From NCBI GenBank assembly GCA_963820315.1, contig CAWFZK010000042.1, positions 1 through 64,000 of the forward strand: DNA of 64,000 nucleotides, read 5' to 3'. This document shows positions 1 to 9,482 of this stretch, piece after piece; positions within the stretch are counted from its first letter, which is position 1; each line of letters begins with the position of its first letter. Both the position numbers and the translations under genes were made by a program. Source of the DNA: JACVRW01 sp963820315. GTDB lineage: Bacteria > Actinomycetota > Thermoleophilia > Solirubrobacterales > Thermoleophilaceae. Below the pieces are notes generated by a model. It was given only the letters and a program-made list of their open reading frames with translations. It did no database searches and was not told the DNA's origin.

Positions 1-540
1 ACGGCGGGAACGCTCAGCCGGCCCCGCGTCTGGGCGTGGCCGCTCGCCGCTCTGCTCGGGTTTCCCGATCGGCGGCTACATCGCGAACGTCGATCGTCGG
101 CGCGGTCGACTCCGTCGGCGCAGCGATGGCCGGCGGCTTGATCGCGGGTGCCGTGGTCGGAACCGCGCAATGGCTCGCGCTGAGGCAGTTCGTCCCGTGG
201 CTCTGGATCGCCGCGACGAGCCTCGGCATGGCCGTCGGCCTCGCCGTCGGCGCGGCGCTTGTCGACTACGGCATCGACCGAGGCGAGCTCATGCTCATGG
301 GCGCCGATCACCGGCCTCGTCGTGGGAGTCCTGCAGGCGCTGGTGCTCGCACGACAAGGCTTCGCCGGTGCGGCGTGGTGGGCGGCAGCGAACCCGCCCG
401 CCTGGGCGCTCGCCTGGCTGATCAGCTCGTACGTGATCTCGGCGAACATCGACGAGCGGTTCACGAACTTCGGCGCCAGCGGCGTGCTCCTGTACGCACT
501 CGTGACCGGTCTTCTCCTCGCTTGGATCTTCCGCTGGTGA
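1..540 (+). pseudogene. Frameshifted multi-pass membrane protein, cut by the window edge
   Basis: The coding signal is spread over several frames: WAWPLAALLGF in frame 1 before about 65, PIGGYIAN in frame 2 around 75-95, a hydrophobic stretch with GAVVGTAQWLALRQF in frame 3 from about 100 to 300, then frame 1 again (GLVVGVLQALVLAR) to a TGA at 538-540 after LLLAWIFRW. At least four hydrophobic segments suggest an integral membrane protein of about 180 residues or more. I do not recognise the family. The frame changes may be sequence errors or real decay; the protein is incomplete at the left edge either way. Confidence 0.45.
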
Positions 541-603
541 GCACGGTCTGGGCGAGCTCGGCGTCGCTTCGGGTGGCGTAGGCGCCGACCCGGGTTCATC
601 GGG

Positions 604-852
604 CTACGCGACGAGTCGGCGGTCTTCATAGTCGACGGTGCTGAAGTCTCGGTAGGCGAACGGGTGGTAGTAGACATCGAGCGCGAGGTACGGCTCGGCC
701 TGGATCTCGAAGTAGGCGCCCCCGCGCCGGTCGCAGACGGAGACGACAACTTGGTTCTCGCCGCCTTCCGTTGCCCAGACGAGCGTCACGTCGACGCCGT
801 CGCTAGAGCGGTGGGCCAGCTCCGTCCGTGTCGTTTTCAACAGCATTTCCAT
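604..852 (-). CDS. Small acidic protein of unknown function (82 aa)
   Basis: The start at 852 (ATG GAA ATG) follows a good ribosome binding site, GGGAGG, about 8 bases upstream on the minus strand. The protein reads TELAHRSSDGVDVTLVW near the N-terminus and ends YHPFAYRDFSTVDYEDRRL. A clear paralogue of the same length lies at 11,632-11,880 (same TELA, DVTLVW, AYFEI, EPYLALDVY and VDYED blocks). It has no membrane segment or signal peptide. I do not recognise the family; conservation of two copies over full length argues that it is a real gene. Confidence 0.75.
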   Translation of the reverse strand: MEMLLKTTRTELAHRSSDGVDVTLVWATEGGENQVVVSVCDRRGGAYFEIQAEPYLALDVYYHPFAYRDFSTVDYEDRRLVA

Positions 853-1113
853 GAGTCCCGCCTCCCTTTCGCGTCGTTCGGAGGAGCTTCGCGTGCGGGA
901 CGACCCGTCGCGTCCGTCGGACACCCTGGTCGAGTCACTGGTGGCGCCTCGAAGGTCTCCCTCGGACCTGATGCGCCCCGCGTGTCAATCGGATCCGGGG
1001 CAGACCAGGGAGCAGACCAGTGCCTTGCCCTGGTGCGACGTTCCACCAAGCCGATCAGGCTGCGTGCGTCACCAATCGATGCCCATCAGGGCTCAGGAAT
1101 AAGAAGGGCGTAC

Positions 1114-1488
1114 ATGAGCACCATCGTCGACAGGGCGACCGAGATTCGGCCGTTCCGGATCGAGGTTTCAGAGGAGCAGATCGAGGACTTGCGCCGCCGC
1201 ATCGAGGCGACGCGCTTTCCAAGCAAGGAGCTCGTCGAGGATCGGTCACAGGGCGTGCAGCCGGCGACGATTCAGGAGCTCGCACGCTACTGGATGACCG
1301 AGTACGACTTCAGCAGGATCGAGACGAGGCTGAACGCGCTCCCGCAGTTCCCGCGCAGCTGGGTCGAGGCGGTCTACCCGGGCCTGGCGTACTTCAACGA
1401 GGTCGACAGGGGCGGTGACTTTGCCGCTTGGGAGGAGCCGGAGCTCTTCTCCACCGAGGTGCGGGCTGCATTCCGCTCAGTGCGCTAG
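1114..1488 (+). pseudogene. Epoxide hydrolase with its alpha/beta core deleted
   Basis: The first about 65 residues match the EHN (epoxide hydrolase N-terminal) domain, including EDLRRRIEATRFP and ARYWMTEYDF. The last about 50 match the extreme C-terminus of the same family (PRSWVEAVYP, AYFNEVDRGG, EVRAAFRSVR). The gene at 7,321-8,543 shows what is missing: the joint PQF|PRSW removes about 280 residues, including the HGWPGS oxyanion loop and the GGDWG nucleophile elbow. The frame stays open through the joint, so a 124-residue protein could be made, but it cannot be a hydrolase. Its stop codon abuts the ATG of the next gene. Confidence 0.8.
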
Positions 1489-2444
1489 ATGACCATGTTC
1501 GACCGCCTGCAGATGCCCCCGTTTGGTGGGGCGACCGAGTGGCTCGACTCCGAGCCACTCGGTCCCGCCGAGTTGCGCGGCCGCGTCGTCCTCGTGAACT
1601 TCTGGACATGGACATGCATCAACTGGCTGCGCCAGGAGCCGTACGTGCGCGCGTGGTCGCGGGCCTACCGAGACGACGGGCTGACCGTCGTCGGTGTCCA
1701 CACACCGGAGTTCTCGTTCGAGCACCAGATCGCGGGCGTCCGGCAAGCGATCGAGCGGCGCGAGATCGACTATCCGGTGGTCGTCGACAACGACTATGCA
1801 ATCTGGACGGCCTTCGACAACCACTACTGGCCCGCGCTCTACTTCGTCGATGCGGAAGGCGTCATCCGCCACCATCAGTTCGGCGAAGGGCGCTACGAGG
1901 AGTGCGAACGCGTCATCCAGGAGCTGCTCGGAGTCGAGCGCGAGCTCGTCTCCGTTGAAGGCGTCGGTGTGGAGGCGGAGGCTGACTGGGAGCACCTGCG
2001 GACGCCCGAGACGTATCTCGGCTACGGCCGCGGGAGCGGGTTCGCGTCGGCGAACGGCCACGCGTTCGATGAACCGCGGCTGTACGAGTTGCCCGATCGG
2101 CTGCGTTCCAACGGGTGGGCCCTCGCCGGCGAGTGGACGATCGGGCGCGAGAAGATCGTGCTCGAGCAGACGGACGGGAGCATCGCCTGCCGCTTCGACG
2201 CACGCGACGCTCATCTCGTGCTGTCCACCGAGAGGCGCGAGCCAATCCCGTTCCGCGTGCTCCTCGACGGCGAGGCACCGGGTCGCTAGCTCATGGCGTC
2301 GACGTCGACGAGGCGGGGAACGGCGTCCTTCGGGAGAGCCGCATGTACCAACTAGTCCGCCAGCAAGGCACGGTCCGCGAGCGGACGCTCGAGATCGCCT
2401 TCCGCGAACCAGGCGCCGAGGCGTACGCGTTCACCTTCGGGTAG
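1489..2444 (+). CDS. Redoxin-fold protein with DipZ-like C-terminal domain, resolving Cys missing
   Basis: Residues about 1-150 form a thioredoxin/redoxin (TlpA/DipZ-like) domain: RVVLVNFWTWTCINW, then VVGVHTPEFSFE and the cis-Pro-containing YWPALYFVD. Homologues normally have CINC at the active site; here it reads CINW, so the second cysteine is absent and ordinary disulfide exchange is doubtful. The C-terminal half (LAGEWTIG, FRVLLDGEAPG) resembles the domain found after the redoxin in DipZ proteins. A frame change near 2,280 is needed to continue from LLDGEAPG into the tail ending AYAFTFG at 2,444; without it the protein stops at 2,289. No signal peptide is visible. The ATG directly follows the stop of the deleted epoxide hydrolase. 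Confidence 0.75.
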
Positions 2445-2512
2445 CCGGAGATGTCGACGCCAGTGGCACCAGCGCCGCGGTTGCTTGGCGGCGTGGCTCC
2501 CTTCTGGGAGAC

Positions 2513-5297
2513 TTGTTGCGGAGGCACGCGACGAGCGACCCATCGACCACCGAGAGCGGTCAACGCGGGTCGGCGGCGCGGCCGCCCACCTCCGGTCTGC
2601 GTTTGCTCGTGGGCAGAGATGCCGAGCTCGAGACGCTCGGCGAGCTGCTGGCGGCCGTCGGGGACGGTGGAAGCGCGGCGCTTGTCGTACGAGGCGAGCC
2701 AGGCATCGGCAAGTCTGCGCTGCTCGAGCAGCTGATCGCCTCGGCGTCGGGGTTCCGGATCGTCCGCGCAGAGGGCGTCGAGGGCGAGGTCGACCTCCCC
2801 TACGCGGGACTACAGCAGTTGTGCAGGTCGATGACGAACACGATCAGCGCATTGCCGCAACCGCAGTCCGATGCGTTGCGCGTCGCGTTCGGCCTCTCCT
2901 CCGGCAACGCTCCCGACCGATACATGGTCGGACTCGCGACCCTTGGGCTCATGTCCGAGGTCGCCGCGGCGCAGCCTGTCCTATGCGTCGTCGACGACGC
3001 GCAGTGGCTCGATCCGGAGACAACGCGTGCGTTGGCGTTTGTCGCACGCCGTCTCGGGGCCGACTCTGTCGGGCTCGTCTTCGCGAGCCGGGAGCATCGT
3101 CGAGGAGTTCGACGGCGTCCCGGAGCTGCAGCTCGGTGGGCTGAGCTCGTCCGACTCGCGCGCCCTGCTCGACTCGGTGCTCGTCGGGCACGTCGACGGC
3201 ACCGTCCGTGAGCGCTTTCTCGCCGAGACGCACGGTAACCCGTTCGCGCTGCTCGAGCTCCCCCAAGCGGTGACGCCTGCCGAGGCTGCGACGGGGATCG
3301 TTCGTCAGTCGCACGATTCACTTTCCGCCCGGATCGAGGAGAGCTTCAGGCGTCAGCTCGAGCCGCTCCCCGCCGAGACGCGCCGGCTGCTGCTGCTCGC
3401 TGCGGCCGATCCGCTGGGCGATCCGCTCCTGCTCGTCAATGCTGCAGAGCAGCTGGGCCTGAGCGTCGAGTCTGCCGATCCTGCCGAGGAGGCAGGCCTC
3501 TTCCAGATCCGCGAGCGGTGCTCGTTCCGGCATCCGCTCGTTCGCTCGGCCGTGTACGGGGCAGCGACGCCGGGCGAGCGACGGGCGGCCCACGGCGCGA
3601 TCGCCGAGGCGACCGACCCGAAGCTCGACGCGGATCGGAGGGCGTGGCATCGCGCTCAGGCAACGCCGGCTCCCGACGAGGAGGTCGCGACCGAGCTCGA
3701 GCGAACAGCCGCGCGCGCCAAGGCGCGTGGCGGTCTGGCCGCGGCGGGAGCGTTCCTGGAGCGCGCTGCGATGCTCACGCCCGATGCGGGCAAGCGCGCC
3801 GAGCGCGCCCTCGCAGCGGGGGAGGTGTTGCACGAAGCCGGGGCTCTCGACGCAGTCGAGAACCTTCTCCGTGCCCTCGAAGGCGTGCACCTCGACGAGT
3901 TCCAGGCCGCGCGTGCCGAGAGCCTCTCCGCGCAGATCGCCTTGTCCATCGGCCGCGACACGGGAGACGCGATCCTCCGGCTCCTCGCCGCGGGCGAACG
4001 GCTTACCCACTTCAATTCCGAGCTCGCGAACGCGGCTCACCTGGAAGCACTGCGCTGGGCGTTCCACGTTCCGAACCCCGATGTCCTCAGCGCTGTCGCG
4101 GACGCGCTGAACCGCTCGCCCGCTCCGCAGTCCGGCGCGATCGTCGAACTGATCGTGCGGGGATGGGCGCAGATGCTGGAGCAGGGCTACCCGGCGGGGA
4201 CGGATCTGCTTCGCGAGGCGGTCCTCGCACTCCGCGAGAAGCCACAGCTCGAGGTGTCGGACCTCCCGCACGTCTGCTTTAGCGAAGGGATCGCGCGGTC
4301 GACGTGGGACGTCGACAGCTGGGAGACGCTAAGCCGACGCGGTGTTCAGCTCGCCCGCGACGCAGGCGCCCTGTCGATGCTGTCCAGGGTCTTGAGCTGC
4401 TGGGCCAACGCCAAGGTCGCGTTGGGTGAGTTTCCTGCAGCCGCGATCGCCTTGGCAGAAGCCGAGGCGATCGCCGACGCGACCCGTACGAGCAACGAGT
4501 TCAACTCGACCTATGCCTGGCAACTCGACGAGGCCGACGCGCTCCGACGCATTGACCTGAGCGCGCGCAGAAGCGGGATCGGGAGCGACTCTTACCTCGA
4601 GTACGCCCGTGCGCTCGTCTACAACGCGGCGGGACGATACGAGCCTGCCCTGGAAGCCGCACAGCGGTCGTGCGATCGCAACCCGACCGGTACGTACACC
4701 TGGGCTCTCGTCGAGCTCGTCGAGGCAGCCGTGCGCTGCGGTCAACAGGAACGGGCCGCCGTTGCCTTCGAGCGGCTCGCCGCTCGGACCACGCTCGCCT
4801 CGACCGAGTGGGCGCTCGGGGTGGAGGCGCGCTCGGCCGGACTCTTGAGCGACGATCCAGCGCGCGCCGAGCCCTTCTACCTGGAAGCGGTCGAGCGCCT
4901 CGGCCGTGCGGGGACTCGTCCTGACCTCGCGCGGGCGCATCTCTTGTACGGGGAGTGGCTGAGACGGGAAGGCCGCCGGCTCGACGCACGAGAGCAACTT
5001 CGAATGGCACACGGCATGTTCAGCGAGATGGGCATCCCCGGGTTCGCCGAGCGGGCACGACGCGAGCTGGCCGCAACCGGCGAGACGGCCCGCAAGCGCA
5101 CGGACGACACGCGGGGCGATCTGACCGCGCAGGAGTCGCAGATCGCACATCTCGCATCCGAGGGGCTGACGAACCCCGAGATCGGTGCCAAGCTCTTCCT
5201 CAGCCCGCGCACCGTCGAGTGGCATCTGCGGAGGGTGTATCCGAAGCTCGGCGTCAGCTCCCGCAAAGAGCTGCGCGCCGTCCTCACTCCTAGCTGA
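2513..5297 (+). CDS. Large LuxR-family regulator with N-terminal AAA ATPase (LAL type)
   Basis: This is a MalT/LAL-type transcription regulator of about 920 residues. The AAA domain starts LLVGRDAELETL and has Walker A GEPGIGKS (about 2,695-2,720) and Walker B LCVVDDAQWLD. A long helical, TPR-like middle follows, and the C-terminus is a LuxR helix-turn-helix (LTAQESQIAHLASEGLTNPEIG, SPRTVEWHLRRVYPKLGVSSR). The frame changes near 3,095, between GLVFASRE and IVEEFDGVPELQL; both parts match the family, so I treat it as one gene with a likely indel. The start is uncertain; TTG at 2,513 or 2,516 is the furthest reasonable choice. Ligand and targets are unknown. Confidence 0.82.
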
Positions 5298-5317
5298 TCG
5301 GAGGTCGGACAGCGTTG

Positions 5318-5449
5318 GTGTCTGATGCTGAGAGGGGTGCTGCGACGCTGCTCGGTCGCAGCGCCGAGTGTGAGACGCTCGACCAGCTCGTCGCCGATGT
5401 GTCCGCCGCACAGAGTCGGGCAGTCGTCCTGCGCGGAGAGGCCAGCTGA
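5318..5449 (+). pseudogene. Relic of a second LuxR/AAA regulator (N-terminus only)
   Basis: Starting at a GTG, the frame reads ATLLGRSAECETLDQL and AVVLRGEAS before a TGA at 5,447-5,449. This lines up with LLVGRDAELETLGEL and ALVVRGEPGIGK of the intact regulator just upstream, and stops where Walker A should begin. Only about 43 residues remain. It abuts, tail to tail, a redoxin relic on the other strand. Confidence 0.65.
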
Positions 5450-5586
5450 TGCACGTACGCCCAGAAGTCGACGAGCACGACTTGCCGCGCAAGTCATCTG
5501 TCGTGAGGCGCGGCGAGTTGAGCCAGCCCGTCGCCATCGAATCCCGGGAGGTGGCCTTCCGCCGGGAGGCGGGCGTGACGCCGCAC
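5441..5586 (-). pseudogene. Relic of a second redoxin gene (N-terminus only)
   Basis: Reading the minus strand from a GTG at 5,586 gives ARLPAEGHLPGFDG, then in a second frame ATGWLNSPRLTTDDLRGK, then in a third VVLVDFWAYVHQLA. Together these match the start of the redoxin/DipZ-like family seen at 1,489 (GATEWLDSEPL, RVVLVNFWTWTC). The active-site Cys is gone and the sequence ends at the LuxR relic. Two frame changes within 150 bases indicate real decay. Confidence 0.6.
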
Positions 5587-5595
5587 GGAACAGGC

Positions 5596-6540
5596 TCATC
5601 GCAAGCCCCCGAGCTCGAGGATTGCCTCCGCGAACGCCTCCGGCGCTTCCTGCGGCAGGTTGTGCCCGATCCCGCCCTCGAGCGTCCGGTGCGAGTACCG
5701 GCCCGAGAACTTCGCGGCGTATGCGCTCGGGTCAGGATGAGGCGCGCCGTTCGCGTCACCTTCGAGCGTGATCGTCGGCACGGTGATGACCGGGCTCTCG
5801 GCGAGCTGCTGCTCCAGTTCGGCGTATCGCGCTTCGCCATCTGCGAGACCCAGGCGCCAGCGGTAGTTGTGGATCGCGATCGCGACGTGATCCGGGTTGT
5901 CGAACGATGCTGCGCTACGCGCGAACGTCGCGTCGTCGAAGTCCCACTCGGGCGACGCGATCCGCCAGATGAGCTTCGCGAACTCCCACCGGTACTTCTC
6001 GTATCCCGCCCGGCCGCGCTCCGTCGCGAAGTAGTACTGGTACCACCACTGCAGCTCGGCCTCGGGAGGAAGGGGATGTTTCCCCGCCGCCTGGCTACCG
6101 ATCAGGTACCCGCTCACCGCGACGAGCCCCCTGACGCGGCTCGGCCAGACCGCGGCGACGATGTCGGCTGTCCGCGCTCCCCAGTCGAACCCCGCCACGA
6201 TCGCGCCGTCGATCTCCAGCGCGTCCATGAAGTCGACGACGTCGACCGCGAGCGCCGCCTGTTCTCCGTTGCGGAACGTCTCGTCGGAGAGGAACCGCGT
6301 CGCGCCGTAACCGCGCAGGTACGGGACGAGCGCCCGGTAGCCGGCCGCCGTGAGCAGCGGCACAACGTCGACGTAGCTGTGGATGTCGTACGGCCAGCCG
6401 TGCAGAAGCACGACCGCGGGGCCATCCGCCGGGCCGGCGTCGACGTACCCGACGTCCAGGATTCCCGCGTGGACCTGCCTCAGAGGCCCGAAGGCACTGT
6501 CGGAAACCGCAGGGGCCGGGGTGGAGCGGCGGCCTGGGAC
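5596..6540 (-). CDS. Alpha/beta hydrolase, epoxide hydrolase-like
   Basis: The protein of about 310 residues has the oxyanion-hole motif LLHGWPYDIHSYVD, the nucleophile elbow GFDWGART (Asp nucleophile, as in epoxide hydrolases and haloalkane dehalogenases) and a C-terminal GGIGHNLPQEAPEAFA with the likely catalytic His. The region AGILDVGYVDAGPADGP is typical of the family start, but no good start codon lies just before it in frame; ATG at 6,541 would need a frame change, so the 5' end is uncertain. It is the last gene of a minus-strand run of hydrolases and is probably cotranscribed with them. Substrate unknown. Confidence 0.8.
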   Translation of the reverse strand, partial: VPGRRSTPAPAVSDSAFGPLRQVHAGILDVGYVDAGPADGPAVVLLHGWPYDIHSYVDVVPLLTAAGYRALVPYLRGYGATRFLSDETFRNGEQAALAVDVVDFMDALEIDGAIVAGFDWGARTADIVAAVWPSRVRGLVAVSGYLIGSQAAGKHPLPPEAELQWWYQYYFATERGRAGYEKYRWEFAKLIWRIASPEWDFDDATFARSAASFDNPDHVAIAIHNYRWRLGLADGEARYAELEQQLAESPVITVPTITLEGDANGAPHPDPSAYAAKFSGRYSHRTLEGGIGHNLPQEAPEAFAEAILELGGLR

Positions 6541-6542
6541 AT

Positions 6543-7299
6543 CTAGCCGATCCCTGCCGTCTGCCGGTCCGCCGCGGCGACTGCCTCGAGAATGACGTTC
6601 GTGACGAGCTCGGGCTGCGAGACCATGATCACGTGCGAGCCCTCGACCTCGGTGATCCGCGCACCGGCTCGCTCGGCCATCGAGCGGAGCACATCCGTAC
6701 CGGCGGCCTTGTCCGGAGTGGGGATGATCGCCCAGGACGGTAGGTGCTTCCATGCCGGCGCTCCCGTCCGCTCGGAGAATGCGAGCTCGGCTATGGGACG
6801 TTGGGTCGCAGCCATCAACGCCGTCTGCTCCTCCGGAAGGTCGGCGGCGAACGCGTCGTGGAACCCTGCGCGATCGATCGCGAACTCCACCGCCGGCTCG
6901 CCGTCGTTCGCAGACGGGTAGTGAGCGGCACGAGCACGGCGCCGAGGACGGCGTCCTTCGAGGCGGCCGTGGCCTCGCCGAGGCTCTCGCCCTCGTCGGG
7001 TGCGAACGCCGCGACGAAGACGAGGCCGACGACGTTCTTCGCCGATGGTCGCGGCGTTCGTGATCACCGCGCCGCCGTAGGAGTGGCCGACGGCGATCAC
7101 CGGCCCTTCGATCTGCTCGAGCACCGCTGCGAGGTACGCGGAGTCGGCGGCGACTCCACGCAGCGGATTCGCGGGCGCCGTCACCGGCACGCCCTTGGCC
7201 TGCAGCCGCGTCGACCACACCGTTCCAGCTCGACGCATCAGCGAACGCGCCGTGGACGAGCACGACGGTTGCGGTGTCGATGTTCGTTGTCTCGGACAT
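6543..7299 (-). CDS. Alpha/beta fold hydrolase (EstC/salicylate esterase-like), frameshifted
   Basis: The start at 7,299 has a strong ribosome binding site (AAAGGAGCAACTC-ATG). The N-terminus MSETTNIDTATVVLVHGAFADASSW is typical of small esterases of this group; GHSYGGAVITNAA supplies the Ser nucleophile, and EVEGSHVIMVSQPELV the catalytic His near the C-terminus. At least three frame changes (near 7,225, 7,050 and 6,920) interrupt the reading although every piece matches the same family, so sequence errors are likely. The gene lies 21 bases after the EHN epoxide hydrolase, in the same operon. Confidence 0.75.
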
Positions 7300-7320
7300 G
7301 AGTTGCTCCTTTCTGCGGAG

Positions 7321-8543
7321 TCAGCGCAGCGAGCGGAAGGCCGCCCGCACCTCGGTGGTGAACAGGTCGGGCTCCTGCCAGGCCGCGAAGTGGTCGCCCT
7401 TGTCGAGCTCGTTGAAGTAGATGAGGTTCGGATACGCCGCTTCGGTCCAGCTCCGCGGCGCCTGGTACAGCTCGCGGGGGAAGACGCTCACTGCCGCGGG
7501 AACGGTGACGCCCTTGGCGGCGAAGAAGTCGAGCGTGTTCTCCCAATACAGTCGGCCCGAGGACACCCCGGTGTTCGTCACCCAGGTGAGCGTGATGTTG
7601 TCCAGGACCTCGTCTCGGGTCAGGTTGCCGACCGGCTCGCCTCTGAACGCGCTGGCGATGTCCTCGAGGCTGTACGCGTCGTGGTCGAGCATCCAGGCCG
7701 CGAGGGCGACTGGAGAGTCGGCGAGCCCGTAGAGCGTCTGCGGCCGATTCGCCATCTCGATCGCGTAGCCGAGGCCCTCGGTGTAGAGGAAGTTCAGCCG
7801 GTCGTACGCGCGCTGCTCGTCGGCGGACAGGCCCGGACGGCGGGGTGCCGGCGCCCAGGACGTTCAACGAGAGCGCCTTGGCGATGGCGGCCGGAACGGT
7901 ACCGGGCATGCTGGAGTGGATCCCGATCAGCTCCGGTGGTGCCTTCGCGCCCATCGTGTCGGTGATCTGAGCTCCCCAGTCTCCGCCTTGCGCCACGAAG
8001 CGCCCATACCCGAGTCGCTTCATCAGGGCGAACCAGGCGTCCGCGATGTGGACGGGACCCCAGCCGGTACCGGTCGGCTTGCCGGAGAACGCGTAGCCCG
8101 GCATCGACGGAATCACGACGTCGAATGCGTCGCTTGCGTCACCGCCGTACGCCGTCGGGTCCGTCAGCGGACCGACGACGTTGAGCATCTCGACAATCGA
8201 CCCCGGCCAGCCGTGCGTGATGATCACGGGCAGCGCGTTCTCATTCGCCGACTTGACGTGGATGAAGTGGATGTCGAGGCCGTCGATCTCGGTGATGAAG
8301 TGCGGGAAGGCGTTCAGCCTCGCCTCGAGCCTCCCGAAGTCGTACTCCGTGCGCCAGTACTCCGCGAGCGCCTGCATCGTCGCCAAGCGGCACGCCTTGC
8401 GACTCGTCGGCCACGGTTTCCTTCTCGGGCCAGCGCGTCGCAGCGATGCGACGCCGCAGATCCTCGACCTCCGCGTCGGAAATCTCGATCGTGAAGCGCC
8501 GGATCGCGTTTGTCTCTGCGGGGGTTTCTGTGGTGACACTCAT
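7321..8543 (-). CDS. Epoxide hydrolase with EHN domain, frameshifted
   Basis: The start at 8,543 is preceded by GGAGGAGA. Residues about 12-115 are the EHN domain (VEDLRRRIAATRWPEKE, YWRTEYDFGRLEARLN). The alpha/beta hydrolase core follows, with VIITHGWPGSIVEM, GGDWGAQITD (Asp nucleophile) and AAWMLDHDAYS. The C-terminus ends FTTEVRAAFRSLR, as in the deleted copy at 1,114. Frame changes near 8,395 and 7,835 interrupt an otherwise full-length protein of about 405 residues. Members convert epoxides to diols; the substrate cannot be told here. It is the second gene of a four-gene minus-strand operon. Confidence 0.85.
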
Positions 8544-8614
8544 CCTGATCTCCTCCGTTCTCGAAATGTGGGGTGGCCGGAGCGCGACGCCGAGACGCCG
8601 CGCTCCGATCCGAG

Positions 8615-9298
8615 TTACGCCGGAATCGCCGCACCCTGCGGGCTGCTCACCGGGGCTGACATCCGCCTGAGGAAGGCGCTGACCACCGCGATCCACGCCA
8701 GGAAGACGAACGGCGTGAAGTACTGGAGGTACGCACCGTCGGGCGCCCAGACGCCGCCGCCGGCCCACGCCGATGCACCGGCGAGCACGAGCAGCATGGC
8801 CGTCACCCCGACCGTGAAGGCGGTGTTGGAAATGATCCCTGACCGCCAGAGGCCGAACGAACCGGCCATGATCAGCATCGCGGTCGGGAACGACACGACG
8901 ACAGTCAGGACCCAGGACAGATCGTTAAGTCCTGAGGCGACCTGCGTGTTGCCCGAGCCCGCGATCGAATATGCGAGCGCGAGGCTCAGCGTGTAGAGCA
9001 CGAACAGGACTGTGCCCAGGGCTGCGCTGGCAGCCGTCACCGCCGATCCCCAACCGCCCCTTCCAGCGTCGCGCAGCACGCTCGTGAGCGCCGCCGCGAA
9101 CCAGAGCAGGTTGAGGACGTTGAGCGCGAGCAGCGCGGAGCCGATCAGGACCCGTGTGCGGTCGCCGTCGTAGAACGAGATGAGCTCGGCTGCCGACGAT
9201 CCCACGTGCGGCTGACTGCCGTAGATGACCCAGCCGATGATGGAGGCAACGGCGAAGAAGATGCCGCTACCGCGCCAGTTGCGTTCCCAATCGAACAT
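8615..9298 (-). CDS. Six-helix integral membrane protein of unknown function (227 aa)
   Basis: The start at 9,298 follows AAAGGTGG about 8 bases upstream. The protein begins MFDWERNWRGSGIFFAVASIIGWVIYG and shows about six hydrophobic segments spread over its length, with short loops. I do not recognise a named family with certainty; similar proteins occur as hypothetical membrane proteins beside hydrolases. It is the first gene of the minus-strand hydrolase operon and shares a divergent promoter region with the carboxylesterase at 9,483. Confidence 0.8.
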   Translation of the reverse strand: MFDWERNWRGSGIFFAVASIIGWVIYGSQPHVGSSAAELISFYDGDRTRVLIGSALLALNVLNLLWFAAALTSVLRDAGRGGWGSAVTAASAALGTVLFVLYTLSLALAYSIAGSGNTQVASGLNDLSWVLTVVVSFPTAMLIMAGSFGLWRSGIISNTAFTVGVTAMLLVLAGASAWAGGGVWAPDGAYLQYFTPFVFLAWIAVVSAFLRRMSAPVSSPQGAAIPA

Positions 9299-9372
9299 CG
9301 AAGTTTCCACCTTTCTTTTTGTGGGAGAGCTTCCGCGTCCACAGTCGCGCCTCGGGCGACTCCTCGCGCCAG

Positions 9373-9415
9373 TGCAAGTCCCTGGTGTGCGACGCGCGCA
9401 CACCAGGGACATGCA
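9373..9415. promoter_or_regulatory. Long perfect dyad in a divergent promoter region
   Basis: The arms GTCCCTGGTGTGCG (9,378-9,391) and CGCACACCAGGGAC (9,397-9,410) are perfect inverted repeats of 14 bases around a 5-base centre. After one mismatch, TGCA pairs with TGCA on the outside. It sits between the divergent starts at 9,298 and 9,483. No T-run follows on either strand, so an operator for a dimeric regulator seems more likely than a terminator. Confidence 0.55.
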
Positions 9416-9482
9416 CGGGCGCGACCGCACAGGCCAGACGTCACCGTGGCATGCAACAGCCTCGAACCAAGGAGTCCAGCTC

